Below, in pieces: positions 25,641 through 32,435 of a stretch of DNA of 64,000 nt. This DNA is from Oerskovia jenensis (GTDB lineage Bacteria > Actinomycetota > Actinomycetes > Actinomycetales > Cellulomonadaceae): NCBI RefSeq assembly GCF_016907235.1, contig NZ_JAFBBO010000001.1, forward strand, positions 2,356,001 to 2,420,000, written 5' to 3'. A program made the position numbers and the translations under genes. Position 1 is the stretch's first letter, and each line of letters starts with the position of its first letter. Under the pieces are notes generated by a model. That model saw only the letters and a list, made by a program, of their open reading frames with translations. It was not told the origin of the DNA and did no database searches.

Positions 25641-26309
25641 TCAGCCGCGCGGGCGATCCTCCGTGCGCATCTCGGTCGCGAGGACCGCGACCTGCGTGCG
25701 GCGTTGCAGCCCGAGCGTCGAGAGGATGTGCGACACGTAGTTCTTGACCGTCTTCTCCGCGAGGAACAGGCGCTCGCCGATCTGCCGGTTCGTCATGCCC
25801 TCGCCGATGAGGTCGACGATCTGACGCTCCTGCGGCGACAGCCCTTCGAGGCGGTCGACCTCCTGGGCCTGCGGCGTGCGCAGCCGGTCGAGGATGCGCG
25901 CCGTGCTGACCGGGTCGAGCAGCGAGCCGCCGCCCGCGATGGTCCGCACGGCCCCCACGAGGTCGGAGCCGTGGATCTGCTTGAGGACGTAGCCCGAGGC
26001 GCCCGCGAGGACCGCCTGGAACAGCGCCTCGTCGTCCGCGAAGGACGTGAGCATGAGGCAGCCGATCTCCGGCATCTCGGAACGCACGTCGCGGCAGACC
26101 TCGACGCCCGAGCCGTCGGGCAGGCGCACGTCGAGCACGGCCACGTCGGGCCGGACGGCGCGGATGCGCGTCAGCGCGGAGGCGGCGGTGCCTGCCTCGC
26201 CGACGACCGTGATGTCGTCCTCGGCCTCGAGGAGGGCGGCGACGCCGCGGCGGACGACCTCGTGGTCGTCGAGCAGGAAGACCCGGATCGGGTCGGGGGT
26301 GGTGCCCAT
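25641..26309 (-). CDS. NarL/DevR-like response regulator
   Basis: A 222-residue two-domain response regulator. The receiver has the acidic pocket FLLDDHE (residues 11-17), phospho-acceptor D60 in VAVLDVRL, and the conserved Lys in YVLKQIHG. The C-terminal LuxR helix-turn-helix reads LSPQERQIVDLIGEGMTNRQI and ERLFLAEKTVKNYVSHIL, followed by LGLQRRTQVAVL. These are the exact features of the DosR/DevR group, which activates dormancy and nitrate or hypoxia genes. The obvious partner is the convergent GAF histidine kinase at 23974. ATG 26309 opens MGTTPDPIRVFLLDD. Confidence 0.9.
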   Translation of the reverse strand: MGTTPDPIRVFLLDDHEVVRRGVAALLEAEDDITVVGEAGTAASALTRIRAVRPDVAVLDVRLPDGSGVEVCRDVRSEMPEIGCLMLTSFADDEALFQAVLAGASGYVLKQIHGSDLVGAVRTIAGGGSLLDPVSTARILDRLRTPQAQEVDRLEGLSPQERQIVDLIGEGMTNRQIGERLFLAEKTVKNYVSHILSTLGLQRRTQVAVLATEMRTEDRPRG

Positions 26310-26440
26310 AGGGAGAACTTATCGGAGTTGTGTCAGAACGAGGGTGCCGGGCCGCGCGACGAGGCCCGACGGCGCCGCTCCCCCGGGTGCGCGGGAGCCC
26401 TCGGGGGCGGCGTGGGTGGGCGGACGGGGCGTGACCGTCC

Positions 26441-26446
26441 TACCGT
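26441..26446 (+). promoter_or_regulatory. Leaderless -10 element TACCGT
   Basis: TACCGT ends 6 nt before ATG 26453 with no ribosome site between, predicting a leaderless mRNA for the PAP2-DAGK gene. Confidence 0.5.
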
Positions 26447-26452
26447 GGCTGG

Positions 26453-28108
26453 ATGCCGTCCGCTCCCGTCCCACCACCCCAGACCCCGCGACGGAAGCCG
26501 CGCTTCACGGGCCTCGTCAAGCCCCACGAGGCGTTCCCGGCCGTCGCCCGCCTCGACCGCCGCATGAACGACCGGACGTACCGGCGACAGCTCGGGCCGC
26601 GCGCGGACGCCGCCCTCGTGCGCCTGACGACCGCCGCGAACCACAGCGTCCTGTGGATGGGTCTCGGCGCGGGACTGGCGGCGACCGGCGCGCGCGGCCG
26701 CCGGGCGGCGGTGCGGGGGTTGGTGAGCGTCGCCGCCGCGAGCGCGACCGCGAACCTGCTCGGCAAGGGGCTGTTCGGCGGGGACCGCCCCTCGGCCGAC
26801 CCGCTGCCCCTCGTGCGGCGCCTGCGCCGCTACCCCACGACGCCGTCGTTCCCGTCGGGCCACTCGGCCACCGCGGGGGCGTTCGCCGCGGGCGTGGCCC
26901 TGGAGTGGCCCGCCGCGGGGCTGGTCGTCGCGCCCGTCGCGGGGGCCGTCATGTACTCGCGCCTGCACGTGGGCGCGCACTGGTTCTCGGACGTCGTCGG
27001 TGGGGCCGCGCTCGGGGTCGGGCTCGCGGTGCTCGGCCGGTGGCTCGTGCCCTCCCCGCCGGGGCCGGAGCCCGACGTGCCCGCCGGGCCGCCGACCGAC
27101 GTGCCCGCGCTCCCCGACGGCGAGGGCCTGTTCGTCGTCGTCAACACGGCCGCCGGGTCCGGGCGGATCCTCAAGGAGGACCCGCTCGAGGTCCTGCGCC
27201 GCGACCTCCCGAAGGCCCGGGTGCACGTGCTCGCCGAGGGCGACGACCTGCGCGAGATCTACGACCGTGCGGCGCGGGGCGAGGACGCCGGCGGGTCCGA
27301 CGGCGACAGCGGGGCCCGCCCCGCCCGAGCCCTCGGGATCAGCGGCGGCGACGGGACCGTCGCGACCGCGGCCGCCGCAGCGCGCGAGCACGACCTCCCG
27401 CTCGTCGTCCTCCCCGGCGGCACGCTCAACCACTTCGCCAAGGCCGCCGACCTCACGTCGATGTCCGCGACGGTCGACGCCGTCCGGACCGGGTCCGGCG
27501 TGAGCGTCGACGTCGCCGAGCTCCGCGTCGACGGGCAGGACCCGATGACGGTCCTCAACACGTTCTCGCTCGGCATCTACCCCGAGCTCGTGTCGCAGCG
27601 CGAACGCGCCGAGAAGCGCCTCGGGAAGTGGCCCGCGACGGTCTGGGCGACGTCGCGCGTGCTGCGTTCCGCGACCCCGCTGCGGGTGTCGGTCGACGGG
27701 GTCGTCGGGAGCTACTGGTCGTTCTTCGCGGGGGTCAACACGTACGTCCCGCAGAACCTCGCGCCCGTCGAGCGCATCCGGCTCGACGACGGCGTGCTCG
27801 ACGTCCGCACGGGGCGCGCCGAGCAGCGCTACAGCCGAGCACGCCTGTTCCTGGAGACGGTCGCGGGCGGTGCCGCGTCCTCGCTCGCCGGACGGGTCCG
27901 GCGACTCGAACGCCACCTCGCGCTCGACGCCTGGACCACGCCCGACCTGTCGCTCCGGTTCGGCGACGGCGCCCCGCACGACCCCGTGATCCTCGCGCAC
28001 GACGGCGAGACGCTCGAGCTCGACGGCGACCGGGTCACGGACGCGACCCTCACCATGGTGCCCGGTGGCCTGCGGGTCTACGCGCCGACGGACCCGGCTG
28101 CGGGCTGA
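26453..28108 (+). CDS. PAP2 phosphatase - diacylglycerol/lipid kinase fusion
   Basis: A 551-residue bifunctional membrane protein. The N-terminal half is a PAP2 phosphatase: KGLFGGDRPS (about 105), PSFPSGHSATAG (about 132) and SRLHVGAHWFSDVVGG (about 168) supply the three catalytic motifs. The C-terminal half is a DAGK/LCB5-type lipid kinase: VVVNTAAGSGR (about 229), ISGGDGTVATA (about 296), LPGGTLNHFAKA (about 320). One part would remove phosphate from lipid phosphates or undecaprenyl pyrophosphate and the other would phosphorylate a lipid alcohol, suggesting lipid recycling at the membrane. Such fusions are known in actinobacteria; the substrates are unknown. Confidence 0.92.
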   Translation: MPSAPVPPPQTPRRKPRFTGLVKPHEAFPAVARLDRRMNDRTYRRQLGPRADAALVRLTTAANHSVLWMGLGAGLAATGARGRRAAVRGLVSVAAASATANLLGKGLFGGDRPSADPLPLVRRLRRYPTTPSFPSGHSATAGAFAAGVALEWPAAGLVVAPVAGAVMYSRLHVGAHWFSDVVGGAALGVGLAVLGRWLVPSPPGPEPDVPAGPPTDVPALPDGEGLFVVVNTAAGSGRILKEDPLEVLRRDLPKARVHVLAEGDDLREIYDRAARGEDAGGSDGDSGARPARALGISGGDGTVATAAAAAREHDLPLVVLPGGTLNHFAKAADLTSMSATVDAVRTGSGVSVDVAELRVDGQDPMTVLNTFSLGIYPELVSQRERAEKRLGKWPATVWATSRVLRSATPLRVSVDGVVGSYWSFFAGVNTYVPQNLAPVERIRLDDGVLDVRTGRAEQRYSRARLFLETVAGGAASSLAGRVRRLERHLALDAWTTPDLSLRFGDGAPHDPVILAHDGETLELDGDRVTDATLTMVPGGLRVYAPTDPAAG

Positions 28109-28142
28109 GCCACCCGTGAGGCGCGCCGGTGCGCGCGGCGTG

Positions 28143-28192
28143 CGCGGCGCCGTCGGGCCGCGGTAGCGACCAGCAGGCCCGACGGCGCCGCG
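28143..28192. terminator. Bidirectional terminator hairpin
   Basis: Arms 28143-28159 and 28176-28192 form a 17-bp perfect stem with a 16-nt loop between the convergent stops at 28108 and 28197. Each arm contains the recurrent 11-mer GCCCGACGGCG. Confidence 0.85.
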
Positions 28193-28196
28193 TCCG

Positions 28197-28811
28197 TCAG
28201 ACCGACGGGTCGACCTCCGCGGCGGGCACGTCCGGCGCGGGACGGTCCTCCTCGCGCAGGCGCGGCTCAGTGCGGCGCGACGGGTCGAACCCGGCCTTGT
28301 CCGCGTAGAACGCGCGGACCAGGTCCATGTCGGCGCGCACGTCACCCGTGAGCTCGAGCGTGGGGCCGAGGCCCGCGGTCATGGTCGTGCGGTCCACGTA
28401 CCCGAGCGTCACGGGCATGCCCGTCTCGCGCGCGATCCGGTAGAAGCCCGACTTCCAGTACTCGCCCTTGCTGCGCGTGCCCTCGGGCGTGATGACGAGC
28501 GAGAACACCTCACCCCTGCGGACCCGCGCCACGATGTCGTCGACGACGCGGCTCGGGTCGGTCCGGTCCACGGGGATCCCGCCGAGCGCCCGCGCGAACG
28601 GGCCCATGACGCCCTTGAACAGGGTGTGCTTGCCGAGCCAGCGGACCCGGACTCCCACGCTCGTCGAGATCGCGAGCATGAGCACGAAGTCCCAGTTGGA
28701 CGTGTGCGGGGCGCCGATGAGGATGCCGGGCCGGTCGGTCGGGGGCTGCTCGGTGCGCAGCGTCCACCTGCTCACGGCCCAGTAGGCGCGCGCCAGGGCG
28801 CGGCGGATCAT
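28197..28811 (-). CDS. 1-acyl-sn-glycerol-3-phosphate acyltransferase-like protein
   Basis: A 204-residue PlsC-like acyltransferase. It shows the catalytic H-x4-D (GAPHTSNWDF, His about 36), GGIPVDRTD in the middle, and the acceptor-binding block VITPEGTRSKGEYWKSGFYR. Family members acylate lysophosphatidate or related lipids at the cytoplasmic membrane face. The C-terminal 40 residues are charged and variable. Its ATG overlaps by four bases the end of a 13-codon leader ORF (28808-28849) that begins at a leaderless-type start, so expression of the enzyme may depend on coupling to that leader. Confidence 0.85.
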   Translation of the reverse strand: MIRRALARAYWAVSRWTLRTEQPPTDRPGILIGAPHTSNWDFVLMLAISTSVGVRVRWLGKHTLFKGVMGPFARALGGIPVDRTDPSRVVDDIVARVRRGEVFSLVITPEGTRSKGEYWKSGFYRIARETGMPVTLGYVDRTTMTAGLGPTLELTGDVRADMDLVRAFYADKAGFDPSRRTEPRLREEDRPAPDVPAAEVDPSV

Positions 28812-28849
28812 CGGGGCGCCTCAGGGGCGGGGGTTGCGGGGTGGGGCAC
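28808..28849 (-). CDS. Candidate 13-codon leaderless upstream ORF coupled to the acyltransferase
   Basis: GTG at 28849 lies 7 nt after a -10 box (TAGCGT, 28857-28862) and opens a short frame, VPHPATPAPEAPR, whose TGA overlaps the acyltransferase ATG as ATGA. The acyltransferase itself lacks a clear ribosome site, which fits reinitiation after the leader. Alternatively the box drives a 38-nt untranslated leader. Confidence 0.35.
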   Translation of the reverse strand: MPHPATPAPEAPR

Positions 28850-29000
28850 GGCAGCAACGCTACCCGTGCGACCGGGCCGTCGTGGCCGGGGTGGCCCCGG
28901 CGGCCACGCGCGCCCCTCCCCCGCGACTGTGGGCGAAATCTCCACCAACTGTCCATGTCCTCCCTGTCTTTTCCCAGGTTCGCCGTGCAGACTTCTCGAC

Positions 29001-29477
29001 ATGACGTCGCCGAAGACATCAGGACCAGCCGCCCGGCTCGCCGCCGCCAGCTTCCTCGCCCTCGCGATGATGCTGCCGCTGAGCGCGACCGCATCGGCCG
29101 CAGAGGTCACCCAGTTCCTCGAGGACACCCAGTGTCAGGTCGACTCGATCGGTGAGGACCTCGAGAAGGCCGCGACCCAGCTCTCGTCCCTCCCCGCCGG
29201 CCTGCGCAGCGAGGTCGAGGACGCCGTCGGGAACGCCCAGGCCGCGACCGACGAGGCCAACGCCGCGCTCGCCCAGGCGGCCTCCGACGAGTACGGCGAC
29301 GGCCGCGCCGCCCTCGCCCTCACCGACGCCCAGGTCGCGCTCGACGCCGCCTCGGCCCAGCTCCGCTACGTCGCCGACAAGACCGTGGCCCAGGGCGCCG
29401 ACGTGGGGTCCACGCTGCGCGACGTCCAGAACACCATCGACCACCTTCGTGGCGAGACGAGCCGCGCAGCCTCCTGA
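29001..29477 (+). CDS. Small exported coiled-coil protein (paralog of the 21180 gene)
   Basis: A 158-residue protein with a classical signal peptide (AARLAAASFLALAMMLPLSA, cleavage expected near ASAAEV, about residue 33) but no lipobox. The mature chain is helical and polar with two heptad-like blocks. The first carries TQCQVDSIGEDLEKAATQL and SLPAGLRSEVEDAVGNAQAA, which match the lipoprotein at 21180-21710. Function is unknown. The shared block suggests a common ligand or oligomer interface, one form free and the other lipid-anchored. Confidence 0.75.
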   Translation: MTSPKTSGPAARLAAASFLALAMMLPLSATASAAEVTQFLEDTQCQVDSIGEDLEKAATQLSSLPAGLRSEVEDAVGNAQAATDEANAALAQAASDEYGDGRAALALTDAQVALDAASAQLRYVADKTVAQGADVGSTLRDVQNTIDHLRGETSRAAS

Positions 29478-29518
29478 CACGTCTTCCGCCGGGGCGTCGC
29501 CGGTGCGACACTCCGGTG

Positions 29519-30502
29519 ATGACCGAGCACCGCGCGCACTTCGACGCCCACGTGACCTTCGCCAACGGTGGCAGCCTCCGCGCGGAAGGGTTCCGCCTCG
29601 ACGTGCCCACGGGCGCCCTCCAGCCCGACGACGTCGCTCGCCTCCTCGTCCGACACCTGGGCCTCGCGCTGGTCGGGTCGGTCGAGATCACGGGGCTGAC
29701 GATCGTCGAGGAACCGCACGTGGGGAGCCGGGGCGTGGGTCACGCTGTCGGTGACGCTGGGGTCGGCGAAGGGGCTGGACCCCGCGAAGGAGCGGGCCGC
29801 GCGACGCGGCTCGTCGACCTGAGCCACACCGTGCGCGAGGGGCTCGTGACCTACCCGGGCCTGCCTGCGCCGACCATCACCCCCTTCCTGACGCGCGCCG
29901 ACTCCGTCGCGAAGTACGCGCCCGGCACGCAGTTCGCGATGGACGTCCTGACCATGATCGGCAACACGGGCACCTACCTCGACAGCCCCTTCCACCGATA
30001 CGAGGACGGGACCGACCTCTCCGGGCTCGAGCTGGAGTCGCTCGTCGGGCTGCCTGCGGAGGTGTTCCGGCTGAGCGAGGTCGTCGACCCCGCGCGGGGT
30101 GGCCGCCGCGGGATCGACGCCGAGGTCTTCTTCGACCGCGACCTGGCGCGGACCGCGGTGCTGCTCCAGACCGGGTGGGACCGGCACTTCGGCACCCCGG
30201 CCTACGGGGCGCCCGCGCCCTTCCTCACCGAGGCCGGCGCACAGCACCTCGTCGACGCGGGGGTCGCGCTGGTCGGTATCGACTCGTTGAACATCGACGA
30301 CACCGACCCCGTGACGTCCGGCGGGGCGCGTCCCGCCCACTCGCTGCTCCTCGCGGCGGGGATCCACGTCGTCGAGCACCTGACGAACCTGGGCGACGTG
30401 CCGCCGCGCGGGGCACGGTTCACGGCCGTGCCGCCCAAGGTCGAGGGGTTCGGGACGTTCCCGGTGCGAGCGTTCGCGGAGGTCGCCGAACAGACCCCGT
30501 AG
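29519..30502 (+). CDS. Cyclase-family (kynurenine formamidase-like) hydrolase with extra N-terminal domain
   Basis: A 327-residue protein. Residues 1-70 form a small unrecognised domain (FDAHVTFANGGSLRAEGFRL, VRHLGLALVGSVEITGL). A Gly-rich linker then joins the cyclase domain from about 100 (RLVDLSHTVREGLVTYPGLP). Metal-dependent members carry H-x-G-T-H-x-D-x-P-x-H. Here the block reads IGNTGTYLDSPFHRYEDG, so both first His ligands are replaced (Asn, Tyr) while Asp and the last His remain. The downstream SLNIDDTDP and HVVEHLTNL blocks are intact. Activity or metal use may therefore differ from KynB. ATG 29519 is preferred over the GTG just before it. Confidence 0.75.
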   Translation: MTEHRAHFDAHVTFANGGSLRAEGFRLDVPTGALQPDDVARLLVRHLGLALVGSVEITGLTIVEEPHVGSRGVGHAVGDAGVGEGAGPREGAGRATRLVDLSHTVREGLVTYPGLPAPTITPFLTRADSVAKYAPGTQFAMDVLTMIGNTGTYLDSPFHRYEDGTDLSGLELESLVGLPAEVFRLSEVVDPARGGRRGIDAEVFFDRDLARTAVLLQTGWDRHFGTPAYGAPAPFLTEAGAQHLVDAGVALVGIDSLNIDDTDPVTSGGARPAHSLLLAAGIHVVEHLTNLGDVPPRGARFTAVPPKVEGFGTFPVRAFAEVAEQTP

Positions 30503-30584
30503 CGGACGGCAGGTCCGCACGCGGGTCTCGGTGCCGTGACCGGACGGCCCGTGTGCCGGACGTCCGGCGGTGGCCCCCTCGTCG

Positions 30585-30590
30585 TAGGCT
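30585..30590 (+). promoter_or_regulatory. Leaderless -10 element TAGGCT
   Basis: TAGGCT ends 6 nt before ATG 30597 with no ribosome-binding sequence, another leaderless arrangement. Confidence 0.5.
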
Positions 30591-30596
30591 CGGCGC

Positions 30597-31472
30597 ATGT
30601 CCGACGACCTGAGCCCCGCCCACGACGTCCTTCCGTTCGGCCGTGCCCCGCGCCCGGACACCGGCCCCGCGCTCGCCGACCGGCTGCGCGAGGTCATGAC
30701 CGCGAACCTGGGGCCGCACGCCACGGGCCTCGACCGGGTCCGTATCGACGCCGCCACCGTTCCCGGAAGTCCCGACGTCCAGAGCCTCGACGTCGACGTC
30801 ACCGGCCTCGTCGTCCGCGCGATGGGTGCCGCCGACGCCCCCGACCCGGCCGAGAACGTCGAGCACGTGGCCGCGCGCCAGCAGGCCGTCGCGCGGACGA
30901 TCCGCGCCCAGGGGCATCCCGTCACGGTCGCCGGCGTCGCGGTCGACCTCGATGCCGAGATCCGCGACCTGCGCTTCACCTGGGTCGAGGGAGCCGACGG
31001 GTCGCTCTCGATCGAGGAGTCCGGGCAGAGCACCGAGCACCCCGTGAGCGGTCACCTGCGCGCCGCGGCGAGCCGCGAAGCGCTCGTCGCCACGATCCGC
31101 GAGCTCGCGACCAAGGCCCTCGCGGACCAGGGCTTCACGCTCACGGCCCTCGACGTGGACCTCGCGTCCCGTGGCCCGCGCGCGGCGTCGATCGTGGCGT
31201 CCGCGAAGATCCGCAAGGGCTTCCTGTCCGCGAGCGCCCAGATCACCGCGACCGCCGAGATCGACCAGGCCATGGTCCTCACGCTGAGCGACGTGGGGGC
31301 ATCGAGCCGCAACCCGGTCGTCGCGGCGCTCCTGCTGGCGGTGCGCGGGAAGCTCGAGCAGGTCGACGGCAGGCGCATCGACCTCGCGTCCTCGCTGCCG
31401 CCCGGCGTCACGCTCTCGGACGTGCGGCTCGACGTCGGCGAGCAGCTCGTCCTGAGCGTCCGGGTGGGCTGA
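30597..31472 (+). CDS. Hypothetical protein, possible LmeA/DUF2993-like fold
   Basis: A 291-residue soluble protein that I cannot assign firmly. It has no signal peptide or membrane segment. The body consists of alternating beta-type stretches with Asp/Val periodicity (SLDVDVTGLVVRAMG, VTVAGVAVDLDAEIRDLRF, FTLTALDVDLASRGPRAASI, VTLSDVRLDVGEQLVLSVRVG). These recall the two-repeat lipid-binding fold of the DUF2993 protein at 3028-3714, but the similarity is only visual. It stands alone between the cyclase and a convergent DUF427 gene, with a leaderless-type promoter. Confidence 0.65.
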   Translation: MSDDLSPAHDVLPFGRAPRPDTGPALADRLREVMTANLGPHATGLDRVRIDAATVPGSPDVQSLDVDVTGLVVRAMGAADAPDPAENVEHVAARQQAVARTIRAQGHPVTVAGVAVDLDAEIRDLRFTWVEGADGSLSIEESGQSTEHPVSGHLRAAASREALVATIRELATKALADQGFTLTALDVDLASRGPRAASIVASAKIRKGFLSASAQITATAEIDQAMVLTLSDVGASSRNPVVAALLLAVRGKLEQVDGRRIDLASSLPPGVTLSDVRLDVGEQLVLSVRVG

Positions 31473-31505
31473 GGCCAGGGCAGAGGACCCGTCGGGTGGC
31501 TCCGG

Positions 31506-32342
31506 TCAGCGTCTCCCACGGGGGAAGAACAGGCTCTCGGGGCGCGGCATCTGGGCGCCGTCGAGCGTGAGGTCGGTGCGCTCGCACCAGAAGGCGACGT
31601 ACCCGCGCACCCTCTCGCCGTCGGACAGCGGGTCCTCGTAGCTCCAGCCGATGTCGGCGCCGTCGGGGTCGCCCGACGCGAGCGACCAGTAGCGGGCATG
31701 CCCCTTGTAGGCGCAGTCGCTCGTCGTCGTGCTCGGCGTCAGGGCCTCCCACCGCACGTCCTCGCGCGGGACGTACCAGCGCAACGGCAGGTAGGTCTCG
31801 GTCAGCGCCATGGCCCGCGTGGTGTCCGCAAGCACCGCGCCGCCGAGCGACACGACGACGTGGCGCGAGCTGGGCACGACGTCGACCCGCTTGAAGGGGT
31901 CGCGCGGGTGGGCCGAGAGGGGCTGCTCCTCGGCGAACCAGTCGAACGCCTGGAAGTCGACCAGGACGTGGCCCGCGAGGTCCTCGTCGTCGGGACGGAA
32001 GAACGGGGCGCTCGGGCCGTCCTCGGCACCGACCGCCCCCTCGAACCACAGCTCGGTCCCCGCGCACGTGTGCCGTTCGAAGTGCAGCGGGTGCGGGATC
32101 AGGCCGTGCCGCACCTGCCCGTCGCGATGCTCGCCCTCGACGAGGGGCGCGCTCACGTCCGTCGCGGGGACCGCGTACACGGGCAGCAGCCGCCACGGCT
32201 CCCAGACGAGCCGGGCCGACGTCGAGCGGAGCGCGACGTCCTGCGGGTCCTCGCGCCGCACGGCCCGGATCTCCTGGGCTGCGGGGAACCACCGCAGCCG
32301 ATCGAGATCGAGCTGCCACCTGTCGATCCAGGACGTGGCCAT
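31506..32342 (-). CDS. DUF427 protein with tandem domains
   Basis: A 278-residue protein holding two copies of DUF427, a small beta barrel of unknown function common in actinobacteria. Copy 1 runs from about residue 25 (VWEPWRLLPVYAVPATDV ... LVDFQAFDWFAEEQPL). Copy 2 runs from about 155 (VVVSLGGAVLADTTRAMALT, LRWYVPREDVRWEAL, the CAYKGHARYWSL core, then GYVAFWCERTDLTLDG). The Cys and Lys in the CPYKG-like core are the most conserved residues of the family. ATG 32342 (MATSWIDRW) gives the usual N terminus; the frame remains open upstream over the hrpA start but without family similarity. It is divergent from hrpA. Confidence 0.85.
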   Translation of the reverse strand: MATSWIDRWQLDLDRLRWFPAAQEIRAVRREDPQDVALRSTSARLVWEPWRLLPVYAVPATDVSAPLVEGEHRDGQVRHGLIPHPLHFERHTCAGTELWFEGAVGAEDGPSAPFFRPDDEDLAGHVLVDFQAFDWFAEEQPLSAHPRDPFKRVDVVPSSRHVVVSLGGAVLADTTRAMALTETYLPLRWYVPREDVRWEALTPSTTTSDCAYKGHARYWSLASGDPDGADIGWSYEDPLSDGERVRGYVAFWCERTDLTLDGAQMPRPESLFFPRGRR

Positions 32343-32435
32343 GCCCTCAGGGTGCGCCCGGTGCGGGGTGGCCGCAAGGCACCGGCTGTGCACGGAGGCA
32401 ATTGAAGTTGCGGCCCCTTGAGAGAATGGTTGGTC

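Noticed and set aside
26327-26350. TGTGTCAGAACGAGGGTGCC upstream of the DevR-like regulator, a partial match to the 44-bp element end
   Set aside because: Only one end is recognisable, with mismatches, and no inverted partner lies 44 bp away; chance or a degraded half copy cannot be told apart.
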